From JAIPDZ01 sp034522175 (GTDB taxonomy: Bacteria; Desulfobacterota; DSM-4660; Desulfatiglandales; Desulfatiglandaceae): DNA of 64,000 bases. The stretch covers positions 1,612,001 through 1,676,000 of the forward strand of contig JAXHLQ010000001.1 of assembly GCA_034522175.1 (NCBI GenBank), given 5' to 3'. This document shows positions 1-6,953 of the stretch, piece after piece. The notes beneath the pieces were generated by a model. That model made no database searches, was not told the origin of the DNA, and saw only the letters and a list, made by a program, of their open reading frames with translations. The translations under genes and the position numbers were made by a program. Each line of letters begins with the position of its first letter. The stretch's first letter is position 1.

Positions 1-1
1 T

Positions 2-364
2 GGCCAATGGGTTAGTGGAAGTGCAACCATTGCGGGCGAATCGGATACGGACGCTTTTTCCTCCAAGGTAAAGAATGTTCAGGCTAAATATTATGATAGT
101 CAGCCTACGGTTGAGGAGCGATTGGAGGCCCTTATTTCAACTGTCGAATCATATGGTTTCAAAAAGGGTATTGAGAAAAGTTTGGTTAAGAAACTTGAAT
201 CTGCTCTAAGGTCTTACGAGAAGGGTAGGTACGATGCCTCTTCGAACAAAATGGGGGCTTTTATTAACCATGTGGAAGCCCAAACGGGTAAGAATATTCT
301 TGAAAATGAGTCTATTTACTTGATAAGTGAGGCTGAGGCTATTATAGGGATGATAGGTAATTAG
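2..364 (+). CDS. C-terminal part of a protein with a FIMAH-like domain (5' end outside window)
   Basis: The frame is open from the window edge to a TAG at 362-364, so only the last 120 residues of a larger protein are visible. A TTG at 122 could be misread as a start. The final 80 residues are predicted helical and resemble the FIMAH domain often found at the C-terminus of large secreted or surface proteins; the motif seen is AFINHVEAQTGKNI. I recognise the domain type but not the function of the full protein. The gene is AT-richer than most of the window and is followed by a clear terminator. Confidence 0.6.
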   Translation, partial: GQWVSGSATIAGESDTDAFSSKVKNVQAKYYDSQPTVEERLEALISTVESYGFKKGIEKSLVKKLESALRSYEKGRYDASSNKMGAFINHVEAQTGKNILENESIYLISEAEAIIGMIGN

Positions 365-435
365 GTCTGGATGCTTAGTGTCCCCAAAGACTTTTTAACT
401 ATCCTCGATAATCAGGGCCTGTCCTTTTATTTGGA

Positions 436-466
436 AGCAGGAATCAATAAATGATTCCTGCTTTTT
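436..466 (+). terminator. Rho-independent terminator after the FIMAH-domain gene
   Basis: An 11-bp perfect stem (AGCAGGAATCA / TGATTCCTGCT) with a 5-nt loop is followed by TTTT. It lies 72 bp after the stop of the upstream gene. Confidence 0.85.
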
Positions 467-843
467 CATTGTAGCGTTCAGCCTTTTTGTGCTTCGCTGA
501 CATCGGTCATTTGCTCCGTTTCGTAACTATCAATTGTTACAGGTGGGATGGTGTAGACCCGACGTAACCCGAATGCAGTATCGCCTATGAGGTGAATTGG
601 CGTCCAAAATCGATCAGCTTCAGATTGCCCAGAAAACGGCTTTTCACTGAGACCAATTCTGTCTTTTCCAGCCTTGAACATTCATCAGCTCAAGGCTACC
701 CCAATCAGGGTTCAGCATCCCATGCCCTTGCCAAATGCTATACTACGTGCATACTGGCAGCATCTCAGAAAGGCCTTATCCTGTCAAGACTGGGAGATCA
801 ATTGTTCACATTATAGCAATATAATCAACAGCATGGATCAAGT
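467..843. other. Stretch without a recognisable gene
   Basis: Short open frames exist on both strands, for example a 67-codon minus frame at 478-681, but none has a convincing ribosome binding site or a protein family I recognise. The stretch may hold decayed coding sequence, as do its neighbours. Confidence 0.4.
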
Positions 844-978
844 TCAAGCTTGGTTGATCCATGACATATGAATGGCCAATTTGGTGTTAACTTCCTGTTC
901 AAAAAGCCTCTTCACCACGCCGGCGGCCGGCTCTTCGCCGAAGACAAAAGCCATGGGAATATGGGGCACATCTTGCAT
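844..978 (-). pseudogene. PIN-domain (VapC-like) toxin fragment
   Basis: A 44-codon minus-strand frame contains FGEEPAAGVVKRLFEQE and ends in HMSWINQA followed by a stop. The spacing and the MSWIN motif resemble the first half of small PIN-domain toxins of the VapC type, where the next residues are normally a conserved Glu-Val-Tyr-Tyr. The frame stops just before that Glu, and no C-terminal half follows. No antitoxin gene is visible next to it. Family assignment rests on a short motif, so confidence is moderate to low. Confidence 0.4.
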
Positions 979-1405
979 AGTGAATAAAACGCTATCTGAA
1001 ACTGCATCTGATATAGACACCAGAGACTCCCAGAGACTCGCTCAGCGACCTCCGCGCCTTGCGGTGAATAAGATGCGCTTTTGACCATCATTCCAGTGTT
1101 CCAATATTCCATCATTCCATGTGTGTGGTACATCATAACTGGCATTAAAAGATATTTATTTTCAAATAGTCATAGAATTTCCGAGCCGTGAGCCATAAGC
1201 TCGTGGCCTAACTCGTTTCCATCCATAAATGACCCTTTTCCGCAATCTCAGCGTCAAACTGCGGAGTTCCTTGTGCGACGTACTGTCGTACGTCTCCGCG
1301 TAACTCCTTGTTTTCCTTGACCTTGCGAAAAATTGCGCATTTCTGAATTGGAAACCCGACAGCGCCCAAAACAATTCATGGATGGACACTAACTCACAGT
1401 CTCAT
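979..1405. other. Non-coding stretch with dispersed-repeat sequences
   Basis: No credible gene. It contains a fragment reading GACCTCCGCGCCTTGCGGTG (1027-1063 area), a tract of TTCCA/ATTCCA repeats at about 1088-1120, and the palindromic element at 1263-1307. These resemble dispersed intergenic repeats rather than coding sequence. Confidence 0.5.
1263..1307. repeat. Palindromic intergenic repeat
   Basis: Outer arms GGAGTT/AACTCC enclose a perfect core GACGTAC-TGTC-GTACGTC at 1277-1294. No T-run follows, so a terminator role is not supported. Confidence 0.6.
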
Positions 1406-2101
1406 TCAAATCTGTCTTTTAATCAGCCGCTCCAGGTCCGAGAGAAAGGAGGTCTTTATCCAGTTCCGGTGATCCGCACTCAGGAGTTTACCGGTGTCCC
1501 GAAGTATTTTCTTTTCATCGGCTTTCCTGACAGCATCTAACAGGGACTGAAAAAATTGAGATCGGTCAGCGAATGTGCCCTTTATCATGGCTTCATCCAG
1601 CGGGTAGGCCCGGCTCAGGATAAACCACACATCAAATATATCCCTGCCTGCCCCACGATCAAGGAATGTAAAAAGCTTCTCCGTCATCATGAAACAAGGT
1701 TCAAGGGTGACCACCGGCACCCCCCTGAGAAACAGAATGGCGGTTCTCAGTTCCTTTTCCCTCGTGGAGATCTCAATCTTTATGTGAAAATTCCTGTCAG
1801 GCCCTTTAAATCGCAGTTCCACCAAGACCGTATAGTGTTTGACCGCTGCGTCAGTCATCTCCCAGCCTTTCTTTATACACAGGCTCTTGATGGTGCCGAT
1901 CAGCTCCTCTGAAGAAACACCTTGAAGGGCATCATAGTCGATATCCTCAGAATATCGCGGTAGATCATAAAAAAGCTTGAGTGCGGTCCCCCCCTTAAAG
2001 GCGATCCGGGATCCGGCCGGGGACTTTGCCAGGGCCTGTACAATCTCTATGATGACATTTTCCCGGTACTGATTAAAGAAATCCTGTTTATTTGGCTTCA
2101 T
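1406..2101 (-). CDS. AbiEii/AbiGii-type nucleotidyltransferase toxin
   Basis: The 231-residue protein has the nucleotidyltransferase signature of the AbiEii/AbiGii toxin family: FKGGTALKL followed by RYSEDIDYD at about residues 35-57, in which Gly-Gly-Thr and the two Asp residues form the catalytic site. A downstream block with Lys-Leu and a GRDIFDVWF segment at about residues 143-160 is also typical. Members transfer nucleotides to RNA targets and form type IV toxin-antitoxin or abortive-infection systems. The start overlaps the end of the antitoxin gene by 14 bp, so the two are translationally coupled. The length is normal and the gene looks intact. Confidence 0.88.
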   Translation of the reverse strand: MKPNKQDFFNQYRENVIIEIVQALAKSPAGSRIAFKGGTALKLFYDLPRYSEDIDYDALQGVSSEELIGTIKSLCIKKGWEMTDAAVKHYTVLVELRFKGPDRNFHIKIEISTREKELRTAILFLRGVPVVTLEPCFMMTEKLFTFLDRGAGRDIFDVWFILSRAYPLDEAMIKGTFADRSQFFQSLLDAVRKADEKKILRDTGKLLSADHRNWIKTSFLSDLERLIKRQI

Positions 2102-2678
2102 AACGCTGTTCGCGAAAAAGACGGATGAGTTTTCTTACGCTGGCAGGATAAAAGCCGGCGTAAAACAGCAGTATATCAGGATCAAGTTTATCTATATGCA
2201 CGTCCTCGGGTAAGAGCTCCACAAGCCCTTTGGTACGCATATAAAGCGTATCGAGAAATGCTTTTTCAGGTTCTGTAATGTAGAAGTCTTCGACTTTCAC
2301 CTGGCCGAAACGCATCAGTGAAGGGGTTATGCAGCGATAAACAAAGGTGATATTGTCGGCCTCAAATTGATAACTCCTGAGTGCCGTGGAGAAAATGATC
2401 TGCGGAACCTGAACAATGAGCCCCCAGTAATTGAGAGCCGATTCCAGTGAAATGACAGACGGCTGTAATAGTGCGTTGCCTAAGGAAAAAAGGGAGTAGT
2501 TACCGTTTGCAAGCGTGTAGAGGTCTCGACGGATGCGCACAAGAACCCCCCGTTTGACAAGCCTGGCAGCTATTGTCCGGGTGCTCTCCCTGGATGCGCC
2601 AAAGATGGCTTGAAGCGATGACACCGTAAAAAAAGGGCTCTCCGCCGTTAATAATTTTACTGTATTGTTCTCTGCCAT
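2088..2678 (-). CDS. AbiEi-type antitoxin / transcriptional regulator
   Basis: The 196-residue protein precedes the AbiEii-type toxin and overlaps it by 14 bp. The first 60 residues form a winged-helix DNA-binding domain (IFGASRESTRTIAARLVKRG, then RRDLYTLANG), and the rest fits the AbiEi C-terminal antitoxin domain. In characterised AbiE systems this protein represses its own operon by binding inverted repeats and neutralises the toxin. A promoter-like TTGACA lies upstream on the minus strand. Confidence 0.85.
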   Translation of the reverse strand: MAENNTVKLLTAESPFFTVSSLQAIFGASRESTRTIAARLVKRGVLVRIRRDLYTLANGNYSLFSLGNALLQPSVISLESALNYWGLIVQVPQIIFSTALRSYQFEADNITFVYRCITPSLMRFGQVKVEDFYITEPEKAFLDTLYMRTKGLVELLPEDVHIDKLDPDILLFYAGFYPASVRKLIRLFREQRYEAK

Positions 2679-2693
2679 GAAAATACGATGCCT

Positions 2694-2747
2694 GAAAATA
2701 TATATAATTGTTCATTTTCTTCTATCGTCTTTTAACGGATGTGTCAA
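2694..2747 (-). promoter_or_regulatory. Candidate promoter and operator of the AbiE-type operon
   Basis: On the minus strand TTGACA (2747-2742) and TAGAAG (2724-2719) are 17 bp apart. An inverted repeat GAAAAT-N14-ATTTTC (2694-2719) lies between the -10 and the start codon, where an AbiEi repressor could bind. The -10 match is only 4 of 6. Confidence 0.4.
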
Positions 2748-3013
2748 GAGCAGAGACTTAAAGATGTCACAGGTAACTTATGAACATTATAATATTTTTT
2801 CTCTGCAAGGTCCTGTTCGACGATCTCTTGAAGATAACGGGATAGCTGCATGATGACAATTTTGCCTCAAAGCAAAAAAATACACAACATTTTTTGCTAT
2901 GAGGCAAAAAAAATACACGACCTGCAGGTGCTGAGACGGCCACAAACGAAACCCAGCATGCCTCCGGCAGCGGGATATAGAAATGGTCTTTGCCCAAAAA
3001 CCATTTTTCTTGA
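2748..3013. other. AT-rich intergenic stretch with a near-perfect inverted repeat
   Basis: No gene is recognisable. The notable feature is a 16-bp inverted repeat, TTTGCCTCAAAGCAAA (2861-2876) and TTTGCTATGAGGCAAA (2893-2908), with one mismatch. Each arm is followed by an A-run and TACAC. Confidence 0.5.
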
Positions 3014-3038
3014 CAAAATGTAATATATAAGCTACATT
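3010..3038 (+). promoter_or_regulatory. Candidate promoter with overlapping operator of the HigBA-like module
   Basis: TTGACA (3010-3015) and TACATT (3033-3038) are 17 bp apart. A perfect inverted repeat AATGTA-N10-TACATT (3017-3038) covers the spacer and -10, as expected for an autorepressed toxin-antitoxin operon. Confidence 0.5.
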
Positions 3039-3118
3039 TAAATGGCGGTGAAAAGGCTACCCAATCGCAAGACATTGAAAAGGCCAAACAGTATTGGAGA
3101 GATTATCATGGTAAATAA
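3014..3118 (+). pseudogene. Remnant of a HigB-like (RelE-type) addiction-module toxin, C-terminal tail only
   Basis: The frame that overlaps the antitoxin start reads GGEKATQSQDIEKAKQYW and then RDYHGK before a TAA at 3116-3118. This is the characteristic end of the phage-derived HigB-type toxins that precede HI1420-type antidotes. The frame has no start codon and begins right after a TGA at 3011-3013, inside the promoter. About 70-75 N-terminal residues carrying the catalytic fold are therefore missing. The promoter now lies almost directly against the toxin tail, which points to an internal deletion. Confidence 0.65.
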
Positions 3119-3416
3119 AGCACGATCGGTGAAGTACCGTCCCACCGATTACCTGAAGACAAAAGAGGATATAGTTGAATATCTAAATGCCGCGATCGAG
3201 GATGGCGATGAGCGGGTGCTGCTGATGGCGCTTCGTAATGTAGTGGATGCGCTGGGCGGCATGACCCGACTGGCCAATGAAACAGGACTAAAACGTGAGA
3301 GCCTCTATCGAACACTTTCCGAAAAAGGAAATCCACGTCTTTCCAGCCTTGTTGCCATGCTTGACTATATGGATTTGGAATTGGCGGTAAGACCGCGTAA
3401 TTCGTCCACCCGCTGA
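3108..3416 (+). CDS. HI1420-type addiction module antidote (HigA-like)
   Basis: The ATG at 3108 has GGAGAG 8 bp upstream and overlaps the toxin remnant by 11 bp. The longer frame from 3042 is not used because it lacks this context. The 102-residue product matches the HI1420-type putative addiction module antidote family: a short N-terminal arm, then a helix-turn-helix (MTRLANETGLKRESLYRTLS, about residues 56-75) and the usual NPRLSSLVAML segment. It would normally bind the HigB-like toxin and repress the operon. Here the toxin is reduced to a tail, so this is an orphan antitoxin. Confidence 0.8.
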   Translation: MVNKARSVKYRPTDYLKTKEDIVEYLNAAIEDGDERVLLMALRNVVDALGGMTRLANETGLKRESLYRTLSEKGNPRLSSLVAMLDYMDLELAVRPRNSSTR

Positions 3417-3453
3417 GGAAAATCGGGGTCGTGGCCTGAACGACGGGGCTATT

Positions 3454-3648
3454 TCAGAAAACGCTGCTCGCTGCAGGGTTCTTCAATTCCCTGTCATGAT
3501 TGAAGCCCTGGAGCGTTTCCGTCAGGATATAGGCGGAGATGCAGACGTCTTCCTCCTCCTCCAGAAGTTTACGAAGAGCTGCTTGCGGTGCACTGGAAAC
3601 ACCGTTGAAAAAATCGATCCACACAGAGGTATCAACCAGTATCTTCAA
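3454..3648 (-). pseudogene. VapC PIN-domain toxin, C-terminally truncated
   Basis: The 64-residue product starts MKILVDTSVWIDFFNG, the first PIN strand with Asp6 and Asp12, and reaches YILTETLQGF with the conserved Glu. It then ends in unrelated residues. VapC ribonucleases are normally about 130 residues, so the C-terminal half with the remaining acidic metal-binding residues is missing. The start overlaps vapB by 17 bp, as in intact vapBC operons. Most likely an inactive toxin. Confidence 0.75.
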
Positions 3649-3841
3649 AGCGGGTTTTCCTCATTTCATCCAAGTTTCCTTCCCAGTGTAGCTTTCCTTC
3701 AAGCGCTAAGAGGCTTTTCCTCCTCTTGCTATGGACGAGTTCTCTAAGGGCAAGATTCACCAGGTCCCGTTTGGTCTTGAGATTCGTCAATGCCAGACCC
3801 TGCTCAACCAAGTCATCGTCTAAAACAATATTTGTGCGCAT
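3632..3841 (-). CDS. VapB-type ribbon-helix-helix antitoxin
   Basis: The start is placed at MRTNIVLDDDLV, 69 residues. A longer frame from 3937 would read through the operator. The N-terminus is the ribbon-helix-helix DNA-binding strand of VapB antitoxins, and the TNLKTKRDLVNLALRELV helices follow. GAGGAG lies just upstream of the ATG on the minus strand. It overlaps the truncated vapC and should still be able to bind the palindrome upstream. Confidence 0.8.
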   Translation of the reverse strand: MRTNIVLDDDLVEQGLALTNLKTKRDLVNLALRELVHSKRRKSLLALEGKLHWEGNLDEMRKTRFEDTG

Positions 3842-3855
3842 ATATAAAGACTCCT

Positions 3856-3888
3856 CATACACATATATGGTCCGATTGAATGTGTATG
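3856..3888 (-). promoter_or_regulatory. VapB operator palindrome
   Basis: A perfect 9-bp inverted repeat CATACACAT-N15-ATGTGTATG lies just upstream of the vapB ribosome binding site. A TTGACA-like -35 on the minus strand abuts its right arm. Confidence 0.6.
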
Positions 3889-4002
3889 TCAAGCCCAGAA
3901 GGGGTCCGGTATATATTTGTGGGTACATCCCGGCCACCGGTCCAAATCGGTCACCCAGGGGTTGAGTCTGACCAGTACTTGATAGACATGGGGATCCATT
4001 GC

Positions 4003-4059
4003 TGAAAATGAACCCTGTTCATATGCAATGTCAATGAAAATTAACCCTGCTTATATGCA
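4003..4059. repeat. Two imperfect direct repeats of 25 bp, possible insertion-sequence end
   Basis: TGAAAATGAACCCTGTTCAT... (4003-4027) and TGAAAATTAACCCTGCTTAT... (4035-4059) recur with a 32-bp period. Repeated TGAAAATT-ACCC units occur at ends of IS21-type elements, but no transposase gene is present, so only a relic end is suggested. Confidence 0.3.
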
Positions 4060-4236
4060 GCACAAGAGGGGATTTTGCCATTTGAGCCTGGGAAAGCGGG
4101 CGAAGTCGGCATCCGTGGAGGCCAATTCACACCCATGTTCAAGGGCAAGTGCTGCGAGGTGGGCGTCTTCTAATTTCTGAATGTTATCAAGATTGCGGCC
4201 GGATTTAAATCCCATGGGGGTGAACAAGGGCTTCAA
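4051..4236 (-). pseudogene. PIN-domain (VapC) toxin fragment, C-terminal half only
   Basis: The frame contains DAHLAALALEHGCELASTDA, then DFARFPRLKWQNPL, the typical last 40 residues of VapC with the distal acidic metal ligands. The preceding 20 residues do not belong to the family and no N-terminal half or antitoxin is seen upstream. It cannot simply be the missing half of the truncated VapC at 3454-3648, because it lies upstream of that gene rather than downstream. Confidence 0.65.
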
Positions 4237-4391
4237 ATGGCGGGAACTTCCTTCTTGACACTTTCCCCTCGACGCCTTATTACCAACGAATCAAACCGCT
4301 TAACCACAAACCACGCATATAACCGTCCACGGTGAGACGAAAAGCCGATCTTGATCCCCGTGGCCATCACCGAAACTGAGGAGTCCGATCC

Positions 4392-4766
4392 ATGAATCGC
4401 TACTTACCCTTGATTCTTCTTGGTGTTCTTCTGAATGCCTCGGCCCAGCTTTGTCTGAAGCAGGGCATGCGCGCCATCGGTCATTTTGGTTTCTCGCTGA
4501 GCAATCTGATGCCCATCGGGATCAAGGCCGCCTTGAATCCCTTTGTAATTATGGGGCTTTTGTGTTACGTGATCAGTGTCGGGGTCTGGATGATGGCCCT
4601 GTCCCGGGTGGATGTGAGTTACGCCTATCCCCTTTTGAGTGTGGGGTATATCGTCACCGCTTTTGCAGGACAGTTCTTTTTCGGTGAGGAACTGGGACCG
4701 GTGCGCTGGGCCGGGATCCTGATCATCTGCCTTGGGGTCTTTCTGGTGACACGGAGTGCGTCATGA
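4392..4766 (+). CDS. ArnE/ArnF-like small multidrug-resistance-type flippase subunit
   Basis: The 124-residue protein has four predicted membrane helices and the fold of the EamA/SMR family, with SAQLCLKQGM near residue 20 and VSYAYPLLSVGYI near residue 75. In enterobacteria ArnE and ArnF form a heterodimer that moves undecaprenyl-phosphate-L-Ara4N across the inner membrane. Here a single such gene starts the operon, and its TGA overlaps the arnB ATG by 4 bp. It could act as a homodimer. I cannot decide between ArnE and ArnF from the sequence. Confidence 0.75.
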   Translation: MNRYLPLILLGVLLNASAQLCLKQGMRAIGHFGFSLSNLMPIGIKAALNPFVIMGLLCYVISVGVWMMALSRVDVSYAYPLLSVGYIVTAFAGQFFFGEELGPVRWAGILIICLGVFLVTRSAS

Positions 4767-5914
4767 CTGAGAATTTTTTGCCCTTTTCGCGGCCCAACAT
4801 CACCGAAGCGGATATTGCCGCCGTGGGGGATGTTCTCCGCTCGGGGTGGATCACCACCGGACCTAAAACCACCGAATTTGAAACCCGATTCGCCGAATAT
4901 GCGGGGTGCAAACGGGCCGTTGCCATCGCATCCGCCACGGGGGGAATGCATTTAACCCTCAGGGCCCTGGGGATCGGCCCCGGAGACGAGGTGATTACGC
5001 CCTCCATGACGTGGGTTTCCACGGTAAACCTGATCGTGTTGTCGGGGGCGAGGCCCGTGTTCGTGGACGTGGATCGGGACACGCTCATGGTCACCCCTGA
5101 GGCCGTGGAAGCCGCCCTGTCCCACCGGACGCGACTGATGGTACCGGTCCATTTTGCCGGTGCCGCACTGGATCGAGAGCCATTGTATGAACTGGCGGCT
5201 CCCAACGGCGTCTTGGTGGTGGAAGATGCGGCCCATGCGTTGGGCACCGAGGTTTCGGGCAAGCCCGTGGGCATGGAAGGGACGTCCGTTTTTTCTTTTC
5301 ATCCCATCAAGAACATCACCACCGGCGAAGGAGGCATGTTCTGCACCGATGATGAGGCGCTGGCGGATCGAATCGGCCGGTTGAAATTTCACGGTCTCGG
5401 TGTGGATGCCTTTGACCGTCAGACCCAGGGCCGCGCCCCACAGGCCGAGGTCCTGGAGCCGGGATACAAGTACAATATGACCGATATGGCGGCGGTGCTG
5501 GGATTGAATCAGTTGGCCCGGGTGGACGCCATGAATGAAAAGCGGGCTCAGCTGGCCCAGCGGTATCTGACAAAATTCGCTGACGTCGAAGAGATCATGC
5601 CGCTTTCGGTGCCCGAAACCACCACGCGGCACGCCTGGCATCTCTTCATTGTGCGGTTGGATACGGATAAGGCCGGGATAAATCGAGATGCCTTCATGGA
5701 AAAATTGAAGGACCGTCATATCGGGACGGGACTTCATTTCCGTGCCGTGCATCTCCAGAAATACTACATGGAATCGATGGGCACCAAAAGGGGGATGCTC
5801 CCCCATACGGAATGGAATTCAGACCGTATCTGTTCCCTGCCGCTTTTCCCGGACATGACATTGGATGACGTGGACCGTGTGGTCAAGGCCGTCAAGGATG
5901 TGTTGAGCCACTGA
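4763..5914 (+). CDS. arnB: UDP-4-amino-4-deoxy-L-arabinose aminotransferase
   Basis: The 383-residue enzyme of the DegT/DnrJ/EryC1 family transfers an amino group from glutamate to UDP-4-keto-pentose, making UDP-L-Ara4N. The PLP lysine is Lys183 in HPIKNITTGEGG, and EDAAHALG with its cofactor-binding Asp precedes it. The second half follows E. coli ArnB closely from memory: LKFHGLGVDAFDRQ, RAPQAEVL, GTGLHFRAVHLQKYY and ICSLPLFPDMT. These segments separate it from other sugar aminotransferases. It is coupled to the upstream flippase gene. Confidence 0.93.
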   Translation: MTENFLPFSRPNITEADIAAVGDVLRSGWITTGPKTTEFETRFAEYAGCKRAVAIASATGGMHLTLRALGIGPGDEVITPSMTWVSTVNLIVLSGARPVFVDVDRDTLMVTPEAVEAALSHRTRLMVPVHFAGAALDREPLYELAAPNGVLVVEDAAHALGTEVSGKPVGMEGTSVFSFHPIKNITTGEGGMFCTDDEALADRIGRLKFHGLGVDAFDRQTQGRAPQAEVLEPGYKYNMTDMAAVLGLNQLARVDAMNEKRAQLAQRYLTKFADVEEIMPLSVPETTTRHAWHLFIVRLDTDKAGINRDAFMEKLKDRHIGTGLHFRAVHLQKYYMESMGTKRGMLPHTEWNSDRICSLPLFPDMTLDDVDRVVKAVKDVLSH

Positions 5915-5917
5915 CAA

Positions 5918-5940
5918 GGTGTCGGGTGTCGGGTGTCAGG
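5918..5940 (+). repeat. Tandem GTGTCGG repeat between arnB and arnC
   Basis: Three near-identical units of GGTGTCGG/AGG type lie right after the arnB stop. Related sequence in inverted arrangement occurs at 62028-62098. Confidence 0.5.
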
Positions 5941-5969
5941 AAATGAATGGAAATCACAGTGAATCTACA

Positions 5970-6953
5970 ATGAAGCATAATCAGCAAACAGCCAGACACC
6001 CCTCGAGCGTCTCGGTGGTTATCCCCGTATTCAATGAGGCGGAAAACCTTCCTGAGCTTTTGCGGCGTTGTTTAACCGTCTGCCGGCAAATGAAAAGGCC
6101 CTTTGAGATCGTTTTGGTGGATGATGGCAGCTCGGACGGGTCGAGAGCATTGATAGAGGCTGCGGCCCGGGAACTCACCGGGGAGGTGGTGGGGGTGCTT
6201 CTGAATCGGAACTACGGGCAGCACTCGGCCATTATGGCCGGGTTTGATGTGGTCAAAGGGGACATCATCGTCACCCTGGATGCCGATCTCCAGAACCCGC
6301 CCGAAGAGATCCCGCATATCGTTCAGAAGGCCGATGAAGGATTTGATGTGGTGGGGAGTATACGGGTCCCCAGGCGGGATACGACCTTCAGGCGGATGGC
6401 CTCTTTCATAATCAATAAGCTCGTTCAGAAATCCACCGGCATTCGGATGCACGATTACGGGTGCATGCTGCGGGCCTACAGCCGGTCCATTGTAAAGGCC
6501 ATGCAGCAGTGCCATGAACGAAGCACGTTCATTCCGGTGCTGGCCAACACCTTTGCGAGAAAGACCGCCGAGATCGAGGTGCGGCATGAATGGCGCACAA
6601 AAGGGGAATCCAAGTACGGGTTCTTTAGCCTCATCAATCTTCAATTTGACCTGCTCACGAGCATGACCACCTTCCCCCTGCGGTTGTTGAGTGCCATCGG
6701 GGGGCTTATTTCGGCTCTCGGCGTGGGATTCGGCCTCTTCCTCTTTCTCATGCGGGTCATTTATGGCCCGGATTGGGCCGCCGGCGGCGTCTTCACCCTG
6801 TTCGCCGTGTTGTTCATATTCATAGGGGCTCAGTTTCTGGGCATGGGGCTGTTGGGGGAATACATCGGCCGCATTTACAGTGACGTGAGGGCCCGGCCCC
6901 GATATTTTGTGGAACGGGTGACGGGCGACAGCGATATGGAAAGGATAACGTAA
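5970..6953 (+). CDS. arnC: Undecaprenyl-phosphate 4-deoxy-4-formamido-L-arabinose transferase
   Basis: The start is taken at the ATG giving MKHNQQTARHP, because an earlier ATG at 5919 would translate the GTGTCGG repeat. The product of 327 residues is a GT2 glycosyltransferase: SVVIPVFNEAENL, VDDGSSDGS and TLDADLQNPPEEIP line the nucleotide-sugar site. Two C-terminal membrane helices lie at about residues 230-300. It moves the formylated aminoarabinose from UDP to undecaprenyl phosphate on the cytoplasmic face. It stops directly before the arnA ATG. Confidence 0.9.
   Translation: MKHNQQTARHPSSVSVVIPVFNEAENLPELLRRCLTVCRQMKRPFEIVLVDDGSSDGSRALIEAAARELTGEVVGVLLNRNYGQHSAIMAGFDVVKGDIIVTLDADLQNPPEEIPHIVQKADEGFDVVGSIRVPRRDTTFRRMASFIINKLVQKSTGIRMHDYGCMLRAYSRSIVKAMQQCHERSTFIPVLANTFARKTAEIEVRHEWRTKGESKYGFFSLINLQFDLLTSMTTFPLRLLSAIGGLISALGVGFGLFLFLMRVIYGPDWAAGGVFTLFAVLFIFIGAQFLGMGLLGEYIGRIYSDVRARPRYFVERVTGDSDMERIT

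Noticed and set aside
478..681. 67-codon minus-strand frame that hinted at a transposase remnant
   Set aside because: A short GDTAFG-like string recalled IS1182-type transposases, but nothing else in the frame supports it.
3042..3416. Longer antitoxin form starting at 3042
   Set aside because: The extra 22 residues overlap toxin coding sequence in another frame, and the ribosome site fits the ATG at 3108.
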